Shown: positions 8,904 to 17,889, numbered from the stretch's first letter. The stretch: 64,000 nucleotides of DNA from Nostocales cyanobacterium LEGE 11386 (GCA_015207155.1 JADEXK010000003.1:62001-126000); one strand, 5' to 3'. Notes: generated by a model from the sequence alone, not told the origin. A program made the numbers and translations.

Positions 8904-9917
8904 ATGAAACTCAAATCAATTAACATAAAAACCAAAACCGGTTTAGCAGGCATTATATTTTCTATACTTCTTGGTACAAGTAGTATTTCATTGGTTTCGT
9001 CGGGTAACTCTACAGATAAATCACTTGTAGACAATGAACAGACGCGTACTTTTAACACTAATTCAGTGTGGGTTTATGCAGTCGCAATTAGTCCCGATAA
9101 TCAAAAGCTTGTTACAGGAAACTATGATAAAAGTATCAAGGTTTGGAATTTGAAAACTGGTGAATTAATTCACACACTCCGGGGACATGGAAACTCCGTG
9201 GAATCTGTTGCAATTAGCCCTGATGGTGAAATTTTAGCTAGTGGCAGTTGGGATTCCCAGGTTAAATTGTGGAATTTGAAAACAGGTGAACTAATCCGCA
9301 CTTTATCTGGACATACAAATGATGTTAAAGCAGTCACGTTTAGCCCAGATGGTAAAACTTTAGCTAGTGCTGGCTGGGACAAAAAAGTCAACCTCTGGAG
9401 TGTAGAGACTGGTGAATTATTGCAGACTTTCAGTCAATCAAAACCAGTGAGAACTGTTGCCATTAGTCCCGATGGTCAAACTTTAGCTAGTGGCGACGAA
9501 GGTGGAGAAATTATGCTTTGGCAGATAAGTACTGGCCAATTAAAAATACCTTTAGCAGCTCATAACCAACGAATTTGGTCTATAGCCTTTAGTCCTGATG
9601 GACGTTCTCTAGCTAGTGGTAGTTCTGACCGCATGATTAAATTATGGGACTTGCAAAATGGGCAGTTGCGCCACGTAATGAAAGAGCATAATAGAGCAGT
9701 TCATTCCGTAGCTTTCAGTCCTAAGGGAGAGACTTTAGCTAGTGGTAGTTATGACAGAAAAATTAAGTTGTGGAATACACAAACAGGACAGCTAATTGAT
9801 CAACTTAAGGGTCATGACAAGGCTATTTGGTCTATAGCTTTTAGTTCAGATGGACAGATTCTTGCTAGTGGTAGTTCTGATGAAACTGTGAAAATTTGGC
9901 TCAACCCTGCCAATTGA
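8904..9917 (+). CDS. Exported seven-repeat WD40 beta-propeller protein
   Basis: After an N-terminal hydrophobic signal-like segment (residues about 14-34) the protein is made of seven WD40 repeats, each ending in the K-[VLI]-W signature: KVWNL, KLWNL, NLWSV, MLWQI, KLWDL, KLWNT and KIWLN. Seven blades close one propeller, so the gene is complete. Inter-repeat motifs SPDGxxLASGS and GH before the next strand are intact in most blades; the fourth blade lacks the GH. WD40 propellers are binding scaffolds; no partner is evident. The N-terminal segment suggests a periplasmic or membrane-anchored location. Proteins of this class are abundant in filamentous cyanobacteria. It is transcribed singly. 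Confidence 0.92.
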   Translation: MKLKSINIKTKTGLAGIIFSILLGTSSISLVSSGNSTDKSLVDNEQTRTFNTNSVWVYAVAISPDNQKLVTGNYDKSIKVWNLKTGELIHTLRGHGNSVESVAISPDGEILASGSWDSQVKLWNLKTGELIRTLSGHTNDVKAVTFSPDGKTLASAGWDKKVNLWSVETGELLQTFSQSKPVRTVAISPDGQTLASGDEGGEIMLWQISTGQLKIPLAAHNQRIWSIAFSPDGRSLASGSSDRMIKLWDLQNGQLRHVMKEHNRAVHSVAFSPKGETLASGSYDRKIKLWNTQTGQLIDQLKGHDKAIWSIAFSSDGQILASGSSDETVKIWLNPAN

Positions 9918-10020
9918 GACGGATAATTTGAACCAAATTTTGTCTTGTTTGAAAGAGGCCACAGTGATTTCATTTAGTCCCCAAGACCATAGCCAGATAT
10001 TTTGCATCGGTTCCATATCC

Positions 10021-10044
10021 CGCCAAGAAATTTATTTCTTGGCG
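10021..10044. repeat. Perfect 10-bp hairpin between WD40 and spondin genes
   Basis: CGCCAAGAAA, a TTTA loop, and its exact complement, about 100 bp after the WD40 stop. No T-run follows on either strand, so a role as a processing or attenuation hairpin is as likely as termination. Nothing else is recognised in the 345 bp between the WD40 stop and the next start. Confidence 0.5.
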
Positions 10045-10262
10045 AGATGACAGTTTTTCATGCTGGTGCAAGATATAGGTTTAAATCTCAGAAACAATTA
10101 GTGTAAAAAATACACGAAATTCATTCATAAATTGGTATTTATTGCTTCTTTGACATCAAGTATAGTTAAGTCGTGTTGATAACAGTACCTAACTTCACTC
10201 TCCCTAATGCCAAAGAGCAGGCTGTTCAAATTCAAACGCTACTGACTCAAAACAAAAAACCC

Positions 10263-11129
10263 ATGACTAATAGACACACACACTTGAGCAAACTCGGCAA
10301 AAATGTTCTGGCAGGTATGTTTGCATCATTGTCTACTTTAATCAGTTTTTCAGCAGTAAATGCTGCAACCTTAAGGGTGACAGTGGAAAACATAGCACCA
10401 CAGCAGGGCAACTTTTTTAGCAGTTTATGGGTTGGTTTCCATGATGGGAATTTTGATTTCTTTGATATTGGTCAACCACCAAACTTAGCTCTTGAGCGTT
10501 TAGCAGAAGATGCAGACTTTCGTGAAATTAGCAGTTTGTTTAACAGCAGTAGTGCTGGTTCGGTTGACGGGATAGTCTTTGGCCCGACAGGCCCAGTACG
10601 AGATTTTTTCCCTGGAGACAGCGCATCAGCAACTTTTACAGTAGATGGATCTCTCGCCAACAGCCGTTATTTTAGCTATGGTGCGATGATTTTACCTAGC
10701 AATGATGCTTTCTTTGGTAATGATAATCCTCTTGCTTACAGAATATTTGATGACGCAGGTAAATTTATTCCTACTAGCTTTGTTGTTCTTGGTGCTGATG
10801 TTTTGGATGCTGGTTCAGAAGTCAACGACGAAGATAGATTTAATGCTATTGGTGTGGGACCGACACCGTTTGATGATCTTCAACTCAACACAGGTATTGA
10901 TGAAAATGGAGTTGTGACAGTACATCCAGGTTTTATTCCTGGAGGTAATATTTTAGGCGATCCTAATTTTGCTAATGCTGACTTTAAAGTTCCTGGTTAT
11001 CAAGTTGCCAGAATTACAATTACCCAAGTTCCTGAGCCAAATACGTTGATAGGAATATTGTTTTTGGGTAGCTTGTTCTTTGTACATCGTCAGAAAGGTC
11101 AAAAAGTAGGAAGCAGTACCAAAATGTAA
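10263..11129 (+). CDS. Spondin-domain protein with PEP-CTERM sorting signal
   Basis: The ATG at 10263 gives MTNRHTHLSKLGKNV and a good signal peptide ending near VNAA; an in-frame GTG 30 codons upstream would bury it, so 10263 is chosen. Residues about 35-250 resemble bacterial spondin_N-domain proteins (VTVENIAPQQGNFFSSLWVG, FFPGDSASATF, FSYGAMILPSNDAFFGND). The C-terminus holds a PEP-CTERM signal: VPEP, a hydrophobic helix, then a basic tail (HRQKGQK). Such proteins are exported, cut and anchored or released by an exosortase system; no exosortase lies in the window. The function of the spondin fold in bacteria is not established. Transcribed alone; a weak palindrome (GAAATAAA/TTTATTTC) lies 17 bp after the stop. 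Confidence 0.85.
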   Translation: MTNRHTHLSKLGKNVLAGMFASLSTLISFSAVNAATLRVTVENIAPQQGNFFSSLWVGFHDGNFDFFDIGQPPNLALERLAEDADFREISSLFNSSSAGSVDGIVFGPTGPVRDFFPGDSASATFTVDGSLANSRYFSYGAMILPSNDAFFGNDNPLAYRIFDDAGKFIPTSFVVLGADVLDAGSEVNDEDRFNAIGVGPTPFDDLQLNTGIDENGVVTVHPGFIPGGNILGDPNFANADFKVPGYQVARITITQVPEPNTLIGILFLGSLFFVHRQKGQKVGSSTKM

Positions 11130-11290
11130 GGTGCTAAAAATCAGGGAAATAAATCATTTATTTCTAGGTCTGATGTCATCTTGAAATAGGTGATTTATTA
11201 CTCGTCTAATTATTTAATGGGAAATTAAGCTAACTCTGGGAATCAGGCGATCGCTAGTGACACAGTTTCTAACTCAGTAAGTGAAATTTA

Positions 11291-11857
11291 ATGGCAAATA
11301 TGATGTATACAGCATGGTTTTCTAATTCTATTTCGCCGGCTAACTTACTAGGTATTTTGGCAGTAATTAGTTACATCTTGACATTACTTCCAACCTCTTT
11401 AAGAGTAGTTTTTCCTGCACTCAAAAAGGCGAAGCTTCCCATCGAATTATTGAAAAATCGCCGCCAATTAGGTATTTTATCCTTTTTGTTAGCTTTTGGT
11501 CATGCTTGGCTGTTGGTAATCAAAAGAAATTTTGATTTCTTCGATTTGAGTACCTATAGAGTATATGTGCATGGCTCGGCAACATTTATTATTTTCACAC
11601 TACTAGCAGTCACTTCTAATGACTGGTGTGTCAAAAAAATGAAGAAAAACTGGCAACAGTTGCATCAGTTAACGTATTTAGCAATGTTTTTACTGTTTTG
11701 GCATATTAATGACAAAATGTATGGACATTGGAATTTTGCCACTCCTTTGACAATTATTGGTATGACAACAATCATCATTTTATTCTTAAGAAGATGGTGG
11801 CTGGAGCGGCAAGTGAAAAAACCTCAAAAAGTTAAGGAACAACAATTATTAGGATAG
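11291..11857 (+). CDS. Ferric-reductase-like transmembrane protein
   Basis: 188 residues with about five hydrophobic helices and the histidines expected for b-type haem ligation in the ferric reductase-like transmembrane domain: one in LLAFGHAWLL, one in NWQQLHQLTY and one in LLFWHIND. It has no flavin or NAD domain, so it resembles the stand-alone membrane units of the YedZ/MsrQ group rather than a full ferric reductase. An MsrP-like partner is not present nearby. A positively charged C-terminus (RRWWLERQVKK) is likely cytoplasmic. The ATG at 11291 lies 161 bp after the PEP-CTERM gene; separate transcription is likely. Confidence 0.82.
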   Translation: MANMMYTAWFSNSISPANLLGILAVISYILTLLPTSLRVVFPALKKAKLPIELLKNRRQLGILSFLLAFGHAWLLVIKRNFDFFDLSTYRVYVHGSATFIIFTLLAVTSNDWCVKKMKKNWQQLHQLTYLAMFLLFWHINDKMYGHWNFATPLTIIGMTTIIILFLRRWWLERQVKKPQKVKEQQLLG

Positions 11858-11911
11858 AATAATTGAATTATCAAAGTTCTTCTCAATAAAGACTTGTTTT
11901 CATGTTTTTTA

Positions 11912-11939
11912 ACTAGCGCTAATTTGTTAGTTCGCTAGT
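11912..11939. repeat. Interrupted hairpin after the ferric-reductase-like gene
   Basis: ACTAGCG and CGCTAGT enclose an inner CTAA/TTAG pair, giving a stem of 11 pairs with a TT bulge, 55 bp after the stop. It is not followed by a T-run, so intrinsic termination is uncertain. Confidence 0.45.
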
Positions 11940-12085
11940 AATTTAGGTGCCTGCTATTGCCAAGTTTTAACACCTCATAAATAGCGGGGGATTTTGACAA
12001 TCTCAATGCACAGAGGCTTGAGCGCACCTTTGGTACCAAGATCGTTAAACTGTTGGTAGAATCATTCTTATTCAGAGGAGAAAAT

Positions 12086-12781
12086 ATGGATCTTAAACTT
12101 TACGATTTAGCTGGAGCCAAGGATGATTGCCGTTTTAGTCCGCCTTGTTGGCAAGTCAAAATGGCTTTAAAGCACAAAGGACTTGATGCTCAAGAAATTC
12201 CTTGGCGGTTTACAGAGAAAGAGGCGATCGCTTTTTCCGGACAGGGTAAGGTTCCTGTTTTGGTTGATGGTGACAACACGATAGTTGATAGTTGGGAAAT
12301 TGTGCGTTACTTGGAAACGGCTTATGCCGATCATCCCAGTTTATTTGGTGGACAAGCCAGTGAATCAGGTGCTTTATTCATGAAGTTTTGGTGTGTACAA
12401 ACCATCACACCAATTATTTTGCGGATTATTCTTCTAGATTTATTTCAGCATTTACATGAAAAGGACAAAGCATACTTTCGCGAGAGTCGAGAGAAATTTT
12501 TGGGGATGACACTGGAAGAATTTGCAACGCCGGATGATGCGACTATTACTGCTTTGCGAACAGCTTTATCTCCTCTCAGAGAAGTTCTCAAACGTCAACC
12601 CTATTTAGGCGGTGATAGTCCTTATTTCGCCGACTATATTGTATTTGCACCATTTCAATGGGCAAGGGCAGTTAGTCCCATCCAATTGCTCGCCAAAGAT
12701 GATCTAATTTATGCTTGGCGCGAACGCTTGCTGGATGCTTTCGATGGTTATGCTCGCAATTCATTTGGTTACTCAACCTAA
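12086..12781 (+). CDS. Glutathione S-transferase family protein
   Basis: The ATG at 12086 is preceded by AGAGGAG at 12074-12080 and starts the domain at once (MDLKLYDLAG), so the longer frame from 12053 is rejected. Residues 3-80 are the thioredoxin-fold GST N-domain, with FSPPCWQVKMAL (the Cys is followed by the helix-1 positions of Cys-type GSTs) and the cis-Pro motif GKVPVLVDGD; VDSWEIVRYLE supplies the glutathione-binding ESxxI-like site. Residues 95-225 are an all-helical C-domain. 231 residues is typical. The substrate is unknown; members conjugate or reduce electrophiles, peroxides or quinones. The gene is alone; the hydroxyacid dehydrogenase 390 bp downstream is on the same strand but separated by repeats. 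Confidence 0.85.
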   Translation: MDLKLYDLAGAKDDCRFSPPCWQVKMALKHKGLDAQEIPWRFTEKEAIAFSGQGKVPVLVDGDNTIVDSWEIVRYLETAYADHPSLFGGQASESGALFMKFWCVQTITPIILRIILLDLFQHLHEKDKAYFRESREKFLGMTLEEFATPDDATITALRTALSPLREVLKRQPYLGGDSPYFADYIVFAPFQWARAVSPIQLLAKDDLIYAWRERLLDAFDGYARNSFGYST

Positions 12782-12788
12782 ACATTCA

Positions 12789-13086
12789 GCGTTGCATATT
12801 TGCAGGATGAATTGAGCTTGTTAATCAAAGCTAAAGGTATATTCTTAGTACTTAGTCGCTCATAGAGAAACCCCCAAGTTCGAGATTGCTGCCTAGGGCG
12901 TGTTTTCACAGTCAAAAAGTAGTGGCGTGTCTAGTCTAAAATTAGACGCGCTAGTTAGGTTGGGTTGTTCGCGTCAGCGTTGCGGAGCAATGGAACGTAG
13001 ACGCCTTTGGCGGCTCCCGCAGGGTAACCCAACTTTGCCTTACATTTGGTTTGTTTCGTTGGGTTGCGCTGCGTTTAACCCAACCT
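12789..13086. repeat. Compound dispersed repeat (copy 1 of a pair)
   Basis: The left part (about 12789-12838) has gcgttgcatatttgcaggat and the following gaattgagc, then aaagctaaag, and recurs at 58441 with few differences. The right part, 12957-13086, is bounded by AGGTTGGGTT and AACCCAACCT as an inverted pair and contains further GTTGGGTT and GGGTAACCC units plus short G+C-rich repeats. The open frame inside it (12900-13088) is not considered a gene. Confidence 0.7.
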
Positions 13087-13173
13087 AGCTTTTAGTGCAA
13101 TAAAATTCATGCGATTAATCAGCAACGCCAAAAATTCATAGTTAGTACGAAAAAAATTCACAGGAGAAATAGT

Positions 13174-14037
13174 ATGAGCAAAGTTGCATTACTGGGAACG
13201 GGTGCAATGGGATTTCGTGTAGCACAAAATCTTCTTAGTGCTAACCATCAGGTTTTTGTTTACAACCGCACGGCGGATAAAGCGATACCCTTGCTGGATA
13301 AAGGAGCTGTTTGGGCAGCAACGCCCAAAGAAGCAGCCGAGTCAGCTGACATCGTGATTAGTATGGTCACTGATGACGATGCGTCACGAGCAATCTGGCT
13401 TGACCCAGAAAAGGGTGCAGCGATGGGACTTAGCAAAGATGCAATTGTAATTGAGTCAAGCACCTTAACTGTTGACTGGACAAAAGAACTAGCAGGAAAC
13501 ATTGAAAGCCGTGGGATAGCCTTTCTTGATGCTCCCGTCATTGGCTCTCGTCCACAAGCAGATGCGGGTAAGCTCATTTATGTGGTTGGGGGAAGTATAG
13601 AGACTTTAACATTAGCCCAAGATGTCCTCTATGCTGCCGGAGCCGCAGCTATCCATGTTGGCCCTATTGGTCAAGGAATGGCAATGAAACTTGCAGTCAA
13701 TGCGCTTTTTGGTATTCAGGTGGCCGCATTAGCAGAAATTTTGGGAATGCTGAATAAGCAGGGGATTGACCCAGCAAAAGCGATGGAATGCCTCGGTGAT
13801 ATGCCTGTGATGAGTCCAGCAGCTAAAGGTGTAGGAAACCTAATGTTGATGAACAACCATGCACCGATGTTCCCGATTAATTTGGTGGAGAAAGATTTCC
13901 GCTATATTACTCAAACAGCGCAAACTGTTGCGGCTGCAACTCCGGCATCTAATGCTATTCACGGCATTTACTTGGAAGCGATCGCCAAAGGATATGGAAA
14001 AGATAATATTACAGGTGTTGCTCAACTTTTCATCTAA
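13174..14037 (+). CDS. NAD(P)-binding beta-hydroxyacid dehydrogenase
   Basis: Member of the 3-hydroxyisobutyrate dehydrogenase / 6-phosphogluconate dehydrogenase-like family. The Rossmann motif GTGAMGFRVAQNL lies at residues 8-20; the family's DAPVIGSRPQADAGKL substrate loop is near residues 128-143, with SR where the signature usually has SG; and the catalytic lysine is in GQGMAMKLAVN. The C-terminal helical domain keeps the conserved end (LVEKDFRYITQTA). 287 residues is the normal length. The ATG at 13174 is preceded by AGGAGAA. Substrates of this family include 3-hydroxyisobutyrate, tartronate semialdehyde, glyoxylate and succinic semialdehyde; none can be chosen from sequence alone. NYNRT-like residues after beta-2 (VYNRTADK) suggest NADPH preference. 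Single gene. Confidence 0.87.
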   Translation: MSKVALLGTGAMGFRVAQNLLSANHQVFVYNRTADKAIPLLDKGAVWAATPKEAAESADIVISMVTDDDASRAIWLDPEKGAAMGLSKDAIVIESSTLTVDWTKELAGNIESRGIAFLDAPVIGSRPQADAGKLIYVVGGSIETLTLAQDVLYAAGAAAIHVGPIGQGMAMKLAVNALFGIQVAALAEILGMLNKQGIDPAKAMECLGDMPVMSPAAKGVGNLMLMNNHAPMFPINLVEKDFRYITQTAQTVAAATPASNAIHGIYLEAIAKGYGKDNITGVAQLFI

Positions 14038-14144
14038 ACGTCTCGGTTGGTGAAACCATAAAAGCTGACAGACAACATCCACATTTTTACACCATATTCA
14101 ACCTGCGGGAAAACGCGGCAATGAAATTTTCCCAGTGATATAGC

Positions 14145-14215
14145 AAAGTGCTGAGTGCTGAGTAGGAGTTTCTTCCCCGGCTCCTCTGCTCCCCTGCTCC
14201 CTTGCTGCCTCAACA
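14145..14215. repeat. Short tandem heptamer-type repeats
   Basis: Two AGTGCTG units (14152-14165) followed by repeated CTCC-TGCTCCC units (gctcctctgctcccctgctc). These belong to the same short tandem repeat families seen at 17724, 24440, 49665 and 18484. They separate the convergent hydroxyacid dehydrogenase and VWA genes. Confidence 0.55.
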
Positions 14216-14299
14216 ATTTTCCCTTTTCTTAGTGCCATTCACATATAGCCTTTCTGTTCCCTGTCCCCTATCACCTGTGTTTCTTGAAAGTAGATAAAA

Positions 14300-15580
14300 T
14301 CAATCCTGTAAAATTGTCTTTGAGACAATCCTAGTTTTTTTCAGGTCTGCTGGGGAAAGTTCTTCTCCAGCTTGTAGGCGAGTAGCTGAACTTTGCAACA
14401 CTGTTGCTGCACCTTGATCTCCTATTTGTAAGGCGGTGTTGGCAGCACTTTGTAACATTGTCACGGCACCAGTGCGATCGCCTTGGTGTAATTTTGCCTC
14501 TGCTAACTGAGTTTGGCGATACTTAGCTAATGCCAAAATAGACTGTTGCACATGGGGATTGAACGCAGGTTGATAAGTCTGTACCACATTTGCATATATG
14601 GGCACCATTGGGGAAACCAAATCCTGTTGGTTTACAGATGGATCATCGTAGCGAATTTGTACATGTCCAATCACCTGTTTACCTGCTGGTAATTGCCCCA
14701 GATAAATATTAGCCAAAACCACCCGTTCCATATCCTGCATCAAATCGCCCAAGCGCACAGCAAAGCCTCCATGCGGTTCTGATTGCACTGGTAACTCAAT
14801 CGTATCTGGGGCAACTTGGGCAATGGGTTTGAGTTCTGCTAGTCGGACATGAGGAACCAAAGATAGCAGCAAATGGGCATTAGTTAGCCTTACAGACTGA
14901 ATGCGCCGCAACAAATGGCGAAATTGATCTAATGCTTGTTCAGGGCGCTCAATATAGCCTAAAGTACCACCACCAGCATCAACAATTTTTTCCAACAAAT
15001 TCTGGTTCCAGTCATTACCAAAACCAAGCGCGTTGATAGTCAAGTTAATTTTAGTAGCCTTGTGCGCCAGTTCCAGACAACGCTTATTGTCATCTGAGCC
15101 AATTTCTAACTTCCAAATTCGCAAACTGCTTTCACCATGACCATCAGTGAGTAAAAAAGCCTGAGAAACAGCTCCTTTTGTCCCCTTCATGAGTTCTGTG
15201 ATTCCCAGTTGCAAACCCTCAGCAATTGCCGTTCCACCGCTAGCTTTGAGTTTCTTTTTGATTTGAGCTTTAATGCTGACAGAATCTTGGACTGCTTGGT
15301 TAGGGATAATCACTTCAGCAGCACCAGCAAAGGCTACAACCGAGATGCGATCGCCTGGCTGTAGCCGATCCAATAATTGCTCTACGGCCTGGATGACAGT
15401 CGCGATGGATTTACCATGCATAGAACCACTTTTATCCAAAATTAGGCATAAGTTGAGTGGTAAATGCTGGTCAAATTCACCAGCGATCGCGGAAATGGAA
15501 ATTGCCAGTTGACGCTGGTTACTCAATTGAGCTGCATCAACATTAGTATCATTTAGGGCACAGAGCAATTGAACTTTCAT
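14300..15580 (-). CDS. VWA-domain protein (downstream paralogue)
   Basis: A von Willebrand factor A domain occupies about residues 38-235. The metal-ion-dependent adhesion site is visible as DKSGSM (DxSxS), the Thr in GGTAIAEG and Asp in LLTDGHGES. The remaining 190 residues are a beta-rich region (IRLAELKPIAQV-like in both copies) and a helical tail that ends with KKTRIVSKTILQD. It is clearly a paralogue of the gene immediately upstream (both begin MKV, and long segments such as QSILALAKYRQTQLAEAKL are identical), and the two coding regions overlap by 4 bp (ATGA) with no Shine-Dalgarno of its own, implying translational coupling. Compared with its twin it has about 11 extra residues after LLTDGHG. 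VWA proteins mediate metal-dependent protein contacts; the partner is unknown. No signal peptide, so cytoplasmic. Confidence 0.88.
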   Translation of the reverse strand: MKVQLLCALNDTNVDAAQLSNQRQLAISISAIAGEFDQHLPLNLCLILDKSGSMHGKSIATVIQAVEQLLDRLQPGDRISVVAFAGAAEVIIPNQAVQDSVSIKAQIKKKLKASGGTAIAEGLQLGITELMKGTKGAVSQAFLLTDGHGESSLRIWKLEIGSDDNKRCLELAHKATKINLTINALGFGNDWNQNLLEKIVDAGGGTLGYIERPEQALDQFRHLLRRIQSVRLTNAHLLLSLVPHVRLAELKPIAQVAPDTIELPVQSEPHGGFAVRLGDLMQDMERVVLANIYLGQLPAGKQVIGHVQIRYDDPSVNQQDLVSPMVPIYANVVQTYQPAFNPHVQQSILALAKYRQTQLAEAKLHQGDRTGAVTMLQSAANTALQIGDQGAATVLQSSATRLQAGEELSPADLKKTRIVSKTILQD

Positions 15581-16833
15581 GAAAGAGGGGTATCTTGCAA
15601 CACAGTTTTTGAGACAATCCTGGTTTTCTTGCGATCGCTATCCGATAACTCTCCGCCAGATTGGAGTTGAGTCGCAGAAGTTTGTAATACCGTTGCTGCA
15701 CCTTGATCTCCCATTTGCAAAGCCGTTTTAGCCGCAGTTTGCAGCATTGTCGCTGCACCAGTGCGATCGCCCTGTTGCAACTTCGCCTCAGCTAACTGAG
15801 TTTGGCGATACTTGGCTAATGCCAAAATCGACTGTTGCACACGGGGATTGATCTCTGGTTGATAAACCCCAGTGACATTGGCATAAACTGGGATATTAGC
15901 AGTAAATAACCCCAGATGATTTTGTGCAGGGTCATCATAACGGACTTGTACATTAGCGATCGCCTGTTTACCTTCTGGCAACTGTCCCAGATAAATATTA
16001 GCTAAAATTACCCGTTCTGCATCTTTCATTAAATCTCCCAAGCGGACAGCAAAGCGTCCATCTGCTTCTTGCTGCATGGGTAACTCAATTGTGTCTGGGG
16101 AAACTTGAGCAATAGGTTTGAGTTCTGCTAACCGGATATTAGGCATCAAAGACAATAGCAAATAAGCATTAGTCAATCCCACCGTTTGAATGCGGTTGAA
16201 CAGGCGATTAAATTCATCTATTGCCTGATCCGGTCGTTGAATGTAAGACAACGTACCCAAACCCGCATCAGCAATTTTTTCTAAAACATCTTGGTTCCAC
16301 TTATCGCCAAATCCCAAGGTGTTCAAAGTCAAATTGTAACCAGTAGCCAGTTGAGCAAACTTTAAACAACGTTGATTATCACCGTGTTCATTTTCACCAT
16401 CAGTTAACAAAAAAGCTTGAGAAACAGTTTCTTTTTTCCCCTTTGCTAACTCCTCAATACCCAAACGCAAACCTTCATCAATTGCCGTACCACCATCAGC
16501 AGCTAAACGATTAATTTGCTTTTTGATATGTTCGGGATCTTCAATAAATTGATTCGGTACCAAGACCTTAGCACGGTGATCAAAAGCGACAACACTCAGG
16601 CGATCGCCAGGCTTGAGCTTATCAACTAAATTAGTGGCTGCTTTTTTGACAGTTTCTAAAGGTCGGCCATTCATCGAACCACTATGGTCGAGAATTAAGC
16701 ATAAATTCAGTGGCACATTCCGGTCTTGAACTTCCGCGATCGCGGAAATCGAAATTGCTAACTGACGTTGACTACTCGGTTGACGCGCGTCCAAATTAGC
16801 ATCATTGAGGATAGGCTGCAAATTGACCTTCAT
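15577..16833 (-). CDS. VWA-domain protein (upstream paralogue)
   Basis: First gene of a two-gene operon of tandem paralogues. The VWA domain (about residues 38-225) carries DHSGSMNG as MIDAS, GGTAIDEG and LLTDGENEHGD. Downstream are the same beta-rich and helical regions as in the twin and the same C-terminal motif KKTRIVSKTVLQ followed by DTPLS. 418 residues. The strict conservation of the TRIVSKT tail between copies whose neighbouring residues differ suggests a functional short linear motif, perhaps a phosphothreonine site recognised by an FHA domain, but that is inference. The upstream gap (16834-17060) holds gacaggtgacaggtgacag and similar short tandem repeats. No membrane segment is seen. 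Confidence 0.88.
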   Translation of the reverse strand: MKVNLQPILNDANLDARQPSSQRQLAISISAIAEVQDRNVPLNLCLILDHSGSMNGRPLETVKKAATNLVDKLKPGDRLSVVAFDHRAKVLVPNQFIEDPEHIKKQINRLAADGGTAIDEGLRLGIEELAKGKKETVSQAFLLTDGENEHGDNQRCLKFAQLATGYNLTLNTLGFGDKWNQDVLEKIADAGLGTLSYIQRPDQAIDEFNRLFNRIQTVGLTNAYLLLSLMPNIRLAELKPIAQVSPDTIELPMQQEADGRFAVRLGDLMKDAERVILANIYLGQLPEGKQAIANVQVRYDDPAQNHLGLFTANIPVYANVTGVYQPEINPRVQQSILALAKYRQTQLAEAKLQQGDRTGAATMLQTAAKTALQMGDQGAATVLQTSATQLQSGGELSDSDRKKTRIVSKTVLQDTPLS

Positions 16834-17060
16834 AACCCAAAATTCCTAGTTCAGGATATATATATAAATAACTTCAAAGCGCCAAATCAGCACAACGGAA
16901 AAATTAGGGAACAGATGACAGGTGACAGGTGACAGAGAGATTGCTCCTTTGCTCCTTTGCCCCATTTCCTTGAATTAGCGAGAAATCCACACTTGATGTG
17001 AGCTAGCATCGCGCTAGGATGTATTACAGTTAACGGCATACTTTCAGGCGATCAGTTGCT

Positions 17061-17723
17061 ATGGACATTTCCCCCATCAAGGCTGTTCAAGCCCCATATT
17101 ACGGTGATAACTTCTACCGGACACCACCGCCAGATTTACCTTCCTTATTGTTGAAAGAACGAATTGTCTATCTGGGAATGCCACTGGTGCCTGCGGTCAC
17201 GGAATTAATCATCGCCGAATTGCTGTATTTGCAGTCCGACGATCCGGAGAAGCCGATAAAAATCTACATTAACTCGACTGGTACTTCCGGTTATAGTGGC
17301 GAACCTATTGGCTTTGAAACCGAAGCCTTCGCCATTTATGACACAATGAAATATATCAAGCCCCCCATTCACACTATTTGTATTGGTTCAGCAATGGGTA
17401 TGGCAGCAATGCTACTCAGTGCTGGCACAAAAGGTTGCCGCGCCAGTTTGCCCCACTCTTCTATTATCCTGCACCAGCCTAAGAGCTACGCCCAAGGTCA
17501 AGCAACGGATATTCAAATTCGGGCAAGGGAAGTTTTGGTAAATAAAGTGTCTATGGTTGATATTCTGTCTCACACCACCGGACAGCCACCAGAAAAAGTT
17601 ACCAAAGATATGGATCGTCTCTTCTACATGACTCCCTATCAAGCTCAGGAATACGGTTTGATTGACCGAGTTTTTGAAAAAGAAGAACTGGCCAATCCCC
17701 CACTACCAGCGAGTGTGCTTTAG
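17061..17723 (+). CDS. clpR: ClpR, catalytically inactive ClpP-like subunit
   Basis: A ClpP-fold protein of 220 residues in which the catalytic serine is absent: where active subunits have ASMG, this one has GSAMGMAAML, placing Gly113 at the serine position. The His motif is kept (LPHSSIILHQP), as is the QEYGLIDRV end. There is also an insertion in the oligomerisation loop (INSTGTSGYSGEPIGFETEAF) relative to the partner gene. In cyanobacteria ClpR and ClpP3 form a mixed heptameric ring of the essential ClpCP3/R protease; the adjacent downstream gene is the ClpP3-like subunit, supporting the assignment. The gap between them carries a heptamer repeat. Start ATG 17061. Confidence 0.93.
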   Translation: MDISPIKAVQAPYYGDNFYRTPPPDLPSLLLKERIVYLGMPLVPAVTELIIAELLYLQSDDPEKPIKIYINSTGTSGYSGEPIGFETEAFAIYDTMKYIKPPIHTICIGSAMGMAAMLLSAGTKGCRASLPHSSIILHQPKSYAQGQATDIQIRAREVLVNKVSMVDILSHTTGQPPEKVTKDMDRLFYMTPYQAQEYGLIDRVFEKEELANPPLPASVL

Positions 17724-17762
17724 TGAGTGCTGAGTGCTGAGTGCTAAGTGCTGAGTGCTGAG
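17724..17762. repeat. Heptanucleotide tandem repeat (AGTGCTG) between clpR and clpP3
   Basis: Five near-perfect AGTGCTG units follow the clpR stop directly, one with a base change (AGTGCTA). This short tandemly repeated sequence type is common in filamentous cyanobacteria. The same heptamer occurs inside the coding sequence of the copper ATPase at about 49665-49691. Confidence 0.75.
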
Positions 17763-17889
17763 AAGCCAGTGCAGTCTTGGGGTCTCCCCCGCCGCAGGAT
17801 GCGCGCAGCGCTGTAGTGGAGCATCTGGCGTTGCTGAGTTAAGAACTTGCTCACAATTCCCCAATTAATTATCAAGTGGAGTAACGAAA

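Noticed and set aside
12900..13088. 62-codon plus-strand open frame
   Set aside because: Lies inside the compound GTTGGGTT repeat and is composed of repeat-derived codons; no ribosome-binding site or protein-like composition.
13260..13577. 105-codon minus-strand open frame
   Set aside because: Antisense shadow of the hydroxyacid dehydrogenase gene.
17724..17762. Tandem AGTGCTG units considered as a CRISPR-like array
   Set aside because: Unit is 7 bp with no spacers; it is a short tandem repeat.
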